From positions 1 through 7,707 of the forward strand of contig JAHJSD010000075.1 of the NCBI GenBank assembly GCA_018830585.1: DNA of 7,707 nt, written 5' to 3'. This DNA comes from Patescibacteria group bacterium (GTDB lineage Bacteria > Patescibacteriota > Microgenomatia > UBA12405 > JAHJSD01). Below are positions 5,129 to 7,707 of the stretch, piece after piece (position 1 is the stretch's first letter; every line of letters begins with the position of its first letter). A program made the position numbers and the translations under genes. The notes beneath the pieces were generated by a model that worked only from the letters and a program-made list of their open reading frames with translations, was not told where the DNA came from and searched no databases.

Positions 5129-5155
5129 GGTACGTTTACGTGAACTAAACGTACC
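5129..5155. repeat. Perfect 10-bp hairpin
   Basis: GGTACGTTTA (5129-5138) and TAAACGTACC (5146-5155) form a perfect stem with a seven-base loop. No T-run follows, so it is not a standard terminator. It abuts the right copy of the ACCCAAAT direct repeat, at the end of the DUF433/DUF5615 insertion. GTACC-ended hairpins also occur at 7598-7614 and 7685-7707. Confidence 0.55.
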
Positions 5156-5216
5156 CAAATCCCGATTGAAACATAAGGGCTTCTCAGACACTTGGATGTT
5201 ATAGGAAATATTTGAA

Positions 5217-5822
5217 ATGATGCATTTAAATTTATCTGATGTTTTGAACAATCCAAAATTATTAACCTTTAAAGTTTCCCTGCCGTCTGGCGAAACCATA
5301 ACTCTTCGACCCTTGGAACATTCAGATATCAGTTCTCTTGCCCAATTTCTTGAAAAACTTTCTCCAAAAACTCGCCAATACTATATTCTCGATAGTTATA
5401 ATTTCTCTACCGCAGAGGAACTTTGTGATGCCATTAACCGTTATGATAAACTGCGCTTTATTGCCGAGGACAATTCTGCCAAAAATTTTGTCGCTCTTTT
5501 TGAATTCAGTTTTGATATACCAAAAAATGATGAAGAGAGATTTTTAAGATATGGAGTGAAGCTCAATCCAAAAACTGATTGCAGAATAGGTCTTTGTATT
5601 GCCGATGAATATCAAAACAAAGGTATTGGATCGCTCTTCTTTCCCTATCTGTTAGGCATTGCAAAACTGTTTGGGCAAAAAAGAATGATTTTGTGGGGCG
5701 GAGTTTTTGCAATTAATAAAAGAGCGTTAAAGTTTTATGAAAAAAACGGATTCAAAAAATTGGGTGTATTTAATAATAAAAATGGCGGGGAGTCTATCGA
5801 TATGATGATATTTAAAGCATAA
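5217..5822 (+). CDS. GNAT-family N-acetyltransferase
   Basis: A 201-residue GNAT acetyltransferase that transfers acetyl from acetyl-CoA to an amine. An N-terminal strand, SGETITLRPLEHSDISSLAQFLEKLSP (24-50), opens the fold. Motif A is clear at 128-150: IADEYQNKGIGSLFFPYLLGIAK, with the acetyl-CoA pyrophosphate loop QNKGIG (133-138). The closing motif NKRALKFYEKNGFKKLG (167-183) is typical. The domain is complete and length is normal. Two ATG codons in a row (5217, 5220) leave the start uncertain by one residue. The start is only 12 bases from the attC right box, the closest in the window. The substrate (antibiotic, protein N-terminus or metabolite) cannot be told. Confidence 0.88.
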   Translation: MMHLNLSDVLNNPKLLTFKVSLPSGETITLRPLEHSDISSLAQFLEKLSPKTRQYYILDSYNFSTAEELCDAINRYDKLRFIAEDNSAKNFVALFEFSFDIPKNDEERFLRYGVKLNPKTDCRIGLCIADEYQNKGIGSLFFPYLLGIAKLFGQKRMILWGGVFAINKRALKFYEKNGFKKLGVFNNKNGGESIDMMIFKA

Positions 5823-5850
5823 TTAGTTTTGATAATAATTCGGATACATT

Positions 5851-5968
5851 ACATAACAGAGTATATGCGGTTCTCCCTCGACCATTTGACAAGCTTATGG
5901 TTCAGAATCACCCGAATTGAAAAACAATAAGGATTGTGCGAAACTTGGCATATACGCGAACGTTGGCG
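5851..5968 (+). other. attC site 6
   Basis: Left box ACATAAC (5851-5857) and right box GTTGGCG (5962-5968) flank perfect inner boxes GTATATGC (5861-5868) and GCATATAC (5948-5955). Pairing of the outer boxes is limited to the core GTT, so the site is diverged. The 118-bp site is undivided and serves as the reference for the split site 5, with which it shares TTCTCC..TCGAC..ATCACCC-AAT and ATAAGG..ACTTGG. Confidence 0.75.
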
Positions 5969-6239
5969 GAGATAATAAAAAACTACTATGTTATAATTTC
6001 GGTAATTTAGTCCGCCTTCGCGAAAATCCCGAAGGGATCCCTTATGGGGCCCGAGGTCTTTTCCTTCTTCGCTAAAAGCTGCCTGCCCTCCTGCCGGCGG
6101 GCCTGCCTGTCGGCAGACAGGTAAACCGGCAGGCAGGGACTCCTCCCTGCCCGCAGATGCTTCGCACCAAGCGATGCAGGCGGGCGAGGTGGAACGAAGC
6201 GTGTTTGAAATTTTGCCATCATACCGTCCGAGAAGTCAA
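5969..6239. repeat. ORF-less cassette body of GC-rich palindromes
   Basis: No gene is supported between site 6 and 6240. A TATAAT occurs at 5992-5997 without a well-spaced -35. The centre is a cluster of hairpins: palindrome AAGGGATCCCTT (near 6032-6043); CCTGCCGG (6090-6097) with CCGGCAGG (6126-6133), enclosing CCTGTC (6106-6111) with GACAGG (6116-6121); and GGCAGGGA (6132-6139) with TCCCTGCC (6144-6151). GC content is far above the neighbours. A 71-codon frame on the minus strand (6222-6007) consists largely of these repeats and is not convincing, though its first 13 codons are less repetitive. The stretch may be a palindrome-invaded cassette whose gene was lost, or a structured RNA. Confidence 0.5.
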
Positions 6240-6330
6240 TTCTAACACCTCGGAGGAGTGATTACCGCCTTTTTTCATTTGAAGAAACTTAAGGTTTTTG
6301 CTAAACTTCAGATATACTGACAGGTTAGAT
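6240..6330 (+). other. attC site 7 (right arm clear, left arm degenerate)
   Basis: The right arm is typical: CAGATATACTGACAGGTTAGAT (6309-6330), with right box GTTAGAT (6324-6330) and the same following bases GAAATT as site 1. The expected left inner box CAGTATATCTG is absent. The nearest left-box match is TTCTAAC (6240-6246), which pairs with GTTAGAT at 6 of 7, but the sequence after it (ACCTCGGAGGAG) does not pair with the inner right arm. A CCGCC followed by six T (6265-6274) lies in the loop and could end a transcript. The left half has probably been replaced or deleted. Confidence 0.5.
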
Positions 6331-6371
6331 GAAATTCAGAAAGAATAGACAAGCAAGATAGGGAAATTTAT

Positions 6372-6718
6372 ATGCTTGAGCGGCTTAAAAGAAGAGGTGG
6401 CTCTATTAACTTAATAGTTCATGAAAGTAAAATAAATCAAACTATTAGGGAACTAGAATATAGTGGAAGGAACCCCGAGTATCTTGCAGCCTTGAAAGAG
6501 GTGTCTCAGGAAATCAAAGGAGTTAAAAAGTCTCCCGACACAGGATTTGTTGCTGTTGAACATTATGAGCCACGTAGAATTGGAGATGATATTGGCAGGG
6601 CAGGGCAGGGCATGTGACATTGTTTGGATGCCATAGAAGAGCGTGCTTAAAGTGGGCAGGAGAAGCCGCTAGAAAAGCAGGAGCATCTGTTACCATTAGT
6701 GAAAAAGGCAGCATTTGA
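6372..6718 (+). pseudogene. Unknown small gene split by a 5-bp tandem repeat
   Basis: The first frame from ATG 6372 gives 81 residues, MLERLKRRGGSINLIVHES..YEPRRIGDDIGRAGQGM, ending at 6617. A GGCAG tandem repeat (6594-6612, three units plus GGCA) lies just before that stop. Removing exactly one 5-bp unit joins the first frame to a second open frame ending at 6718, giving IGRAGHVTLFGCHRRACLKWAGEAARKAG and a natural-looking protein of about 113 residues. The gene is therefore off in this copy and could be switched by repeat slippage, or it could be a fixed frameshift or sequencing error. I do not recognise the family. The joined C-terminus contains two cysteines and several basic residues (CHRRAC). 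A weak AGGGAA precedes the start. The cassette is bounded by sites 7 and 8. Confidence 0.6.
6594..6612 (+). repeat. GGCAG pentanucleotide tandem repeat
   Basis: Three GGCAG units followed by GGCA inside a coding sequence. Five is not a multiple of three, so gain or loss of one unit changes the reading frame. Loss of one unit restores the longer frame to 6718. Confidence 0.75.
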
Positions 6719-6813
6719 GAAATTCATTCTTTCTGAATTTCTGCGCTCCTCGCTTACGTTGCGGTACTCGATTACGCTACGCTCTCTCCTTCGACTTCGC
6801 TCAGGATCGGGTA
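6719..6813. other. Cassette 3' tail before attC site 8
   Basis: Non-coding, built from CGCTCCTCGCTTACG, GATTACGCTACGCTC and CTCCTTCGACTTCGCTCAGGAT blocks. It is the clearest example of the CTTCG..CTCAGG tail also seen before sites 1 and 4 and inside the loop of site 5 (4189-4210). No gene is supported. Confidence 0.5.
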
Positions 6814-6929
6814 ATCTAACACAGTATATATGGTTCGTTGGTTACACCTCCTCGCCCATATTCCGCTACGGTTTTAACATGATAAAATGTTGTTGCGGAG
6901 GACTATCGGATTATACCTAAACGTTATAC
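6814..6929 (+). other. attC site 8
   Basis: Left box ATCTAAC (6814-6820) and right box GTTATAC (6923-6929). Inner boxes GTATA (6824-6828) and TATAC (6912-6916) pair. The loop shares CCCATATTCCGC with sites 2 and 3 (CCCATATCCCGC, CCCATATTTCGC) and forms a second hairpin TCCGC (6862-6866) with GCGGA (6895-6899), enclosing AACAT (6876-6880) with ATGTT (6887-6891). It is a full 116-bp site of the same class as sites 1-3. Confidence 0.8.
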
Positions 6930-6954
6930 GCAATAAGGGCACAATTAATTTTCT

Positions 6955-7527
6955 ATGAGTACCAACTGCGTCACCACAATTCAGGCAATTTCTGACTTCC
7001 TGTTTTTGCCTGCCAATCTAGAAAAAGCAGAATTAATATTTGTTTTTGGTCATAGCTATTTGTCCACGATGGATGAAGTAAAAAAGTTATATGATAAAAA
7101 ATATTCAAACAGAATTTTAATTACTGGTCACAGCAAAGGCAGATTAAAAGATATTGAAGCAGACAGATTTTTTAAACGAGGGGGTGAGTTGGGAATACCG
7201 GAAAAAATTTTTTTGTTAGAAAGAAAAGCGACCAATACAAAAGAAAATATTTTGTTTTCAAAACCGATAATTGAAAAAGAAATAGGATTTAAAAATATAA
7301 AAACAATTTTATTTGTATGTAAAACATTTCACACACGCCGGGTTTTGATGACCGCCAGAAAATTTTTTCCGGCAAATATTAAGTTCTGTTTCTATCCGGT
7401 AATTGACGAAAGGAATATTCAGAAAAATAATTGGTGGAAAGATGATATTGCCAGAAATAGGGTTTTAGAAGAAATAAAACGAATTGGGGAATACGCTTTA
7501 AGGGGAGATTTAAGTATCGAAAGTTAA
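6955..7527 (+). CDS. YdcF/DUF218-family protein
   Basis: A 190-residue DUF218 (YdcF/SanA-like) protein with a Rossmann-like fold. Family members include YdcF, which binds S-adenosylmethionine, and envelope-related SanA/ElyC; the exact role is unknown. Motifs in order are AELIFVFGHSY (25-35), RILITGHSKGR (53-63) with EADRF (68-72), the signature LERKATNTKENI (88-99), and ILFVCKTFHTRRVLMTARKFFP (118-139) with H126 and R128/R129. The final WWKDDIARNRVLEEIKRIGEY matches the usual C-terminus. No N-terminal membrane anchor is present, unlike SanA/ElyC, so it should be cytoplasmic. The start lies 25 bases after the attC right box, with no Shine-Dalgarno sequence. It is complete in the window. Confidence 0.85.
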   Translation: MSTNCVTTIQAISDFLFLPANLEKAELIFVFGHSYLSTMDEVKKLYDKKYSNRILITGHSKGRLKDIEADRFFKRGGELGIPEKIFLLERKATNTKENILFSKPIIEKEIGFKNIKTILFVCKTFHTRRVLMTARKFFPANIKFCFYPVIDERNIQKNNWWKDDIARNRVLEEIKRIGEYALRGDLSIES

Positions 7528-7707
7528 TTATGATTCTACCCCAGCACCAGTCCCGACGCGAGGTCGGGGCGGTATGGGGTCACCACAGTACCACGTAGGG
7601 TACATATAGTACCCGCAAAACAAATTTACCACATTTTTAAGCTTGAAACACTGAAAGTTTGATTTGCGCTTGCTATAGCAGGTTCGGTACATGGCAGTCC
7701 TGTACCG
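7528..7707. repeat. Palindrome-rich cassette tail, possible attC left arm
   Basis: No gene is visible. Nested hairpin ACCCCA (7538-7543) with TGGGGT (7575-7580) encloses CCCGAC (7552-7557) with GTCGGG (7563-7568). CACAGTA (7584-7590), common to the attC left arms of sites 1, 2 and 8, follows but without a proper RYYYAAC box. GTACC (7588-7592) can pair with GGTAC (7599-7603), or GGGTAC (7598-7603) with GTACCC (7609-7614), so two hairpins compete. The window ends in CGGTACA (7685-7691) with TGTACCG (7701-7707). The matching attC right arm, if any, lies outside. Confidence 0.4.

Larger units (their letters stand above)
4166..5205 (+). other. attC site 5, split by a DUF433/DUF5615 region
   Basis: The left half, CCGATAATAAAGTAGACGAG then TTCTCC..GGATCACCCAAAT (4166-4218), aligns well with the left half of site 6 (AACAGAGTATATGCGGTTCTCC..GAATCACCCGAAT). 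No right half follows it. About 940 bp later comes ACCCAAAT..GATTGAAA..ATAAGG..ACTTGG and GTTATAGG (5153-5205), which aligns with the right half of site 6 (ACCCGAATTGAAA..ATAAGG..ACTTGG). CCGATAA and TTATAGG pair at 6 of 7. An 8-bp direct repeat ACCCAAAT (4211-4218 and 5153-5160) flanks the intervening 4219-5152. Inner boxes pair only weakly, so this split site is less certain than site 4. Confidence 0.55.
1..7707 (+). mobile_element. Interior of an integron gene-cassette array
   Basis: Short genes, all on the + strand, alternate with imperfect inverted-repeat sites whose outer boxes match the integron attC core pattern (RYYYAAC on the left, GTTRRRY on the right) and whose inner boxes are complementary. 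Spacing from right box to the next start codon is short (about 12 to 55 bases), as in cassettes. Boundaries inferred at the G/TT of each right box are near 210/211, 926/927, 1975/1976, 3576/3577, 5198/5199, 5962/5963, 6324/6325 and 6923/6924. No tyrosine recombinase gene, attI or shared promoter is in the window, so the array continues outside it. Confidence 0.85.

Noticed and set aside
5053..5299. Two minus-strand ORFs
   Set aside because: They run through the REP-like palindrome and the attC arm and overlap the start of the GNAT gene on the other strand.
5992..5997. TATAAT as a promoter for the gene-less cassette
   Set aside because: The only -35-like hexamer (TTGGCG at 5963) is 23 bases away, which is too far, and it is the attC right box itself; kept only as a note.
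6007..6222. Minus-strand 71-codon ORF
   Set aside because: Most of it is GC-rich palindrome sequence read as protein (arginine-rich), it has no recognisable domain, and it opposes the orientation of the array.
6185..6275. Possible T-box leader, from GAGGTGGAACGAAGCG and a later T-run
   Set aside because: The core T-box sequence is imperfect, no stem I or specifier loop is apparent, no aminoacyl-tRNA or amino acid gene follows, and the match lies beside repeated palindromes.
1..7707. CRISPR array or tandem repeat system
   Set aside because: The repeated sites are imperfect, differ in loop, lie about 0.4 to 1.6 kb apart and are each tied to a gene; they fit attC, not direct repeats with spacers.

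Overview
The window is a run of integron gene cassettes. Short, mostly single-gene units all point the same way (+). Each ends in an attC-like recombination site: a left arm of form (R/C)YYTAAC-(AC)AGTATAYCTG pairs with a right arm of form CAGRTATACYGAAAC-GTTAGRY, separated by a structured loop. I see seven full sites (96-216, 818-932, 1833-1981, 2935-3583, 4166-5205, 5851-5968, 6814-6929). One has only a right arm (6240-6330), one is collapsed (1018-1040), and one may be cut by the window end. No integrase gene or attI is visible, so this is the interior of an array.

Organism: an AT-rich genome whose genes mostly lack Shine-Dalgarno sequences, with GC-rich palindromes of the CCTGCCGGCAGG type and CTTCGACAAGCTCAGG-like repeats. 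Together these suggest an uncultured bacterium, perhaps Patescibacteria/CPR. This is inference with low confidence; the cassettes themselves may have mixed origins.

Layout: tail of an unseen cassette and its attC (1-216); DinB-like protein (243-731); YdjC/ChbG-type deacetylase (1115-1774), preceded by a remnant cassette tail; SPL-type radical SAM protein (2037-2858); hicB-hicA toxin-antitoxin pair (3042-3541); NUDIX hydrolase (3611-4141); DUF433 antitoxin with a broken DUF5615 toxin and an unknown small ORF (4263-4988); GNAT acetyltransferase (5217-5822); a cassette with no clear gene, filled with GC-rich palindromes (5963-6324); an unknown small gene split by a 5-bp repeat (6372-6718); a YdcF/DUF218 protein (6955-7527); and a palindrome-rich end.

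The most interesting structure is where the toxin-antitoxin modules sit. They do not lie between attC sites like ordinary cassettes. The two arms of one attC lie on either side of hicBA, and the two arms of another lie on either side of the DUF433/DUF5615 region. In a third site a 31-bp palindrome sits cleanly in the hairpin apex compared with its sister site. The attC loop apex therefore looks like a repeated insertion point. The cassette genes do not form one pathway; they are independent accessory functions (detoxification or modification enzymes, acetyltransferase, NUDIX, TA modules), as is usual for cassette arrays.
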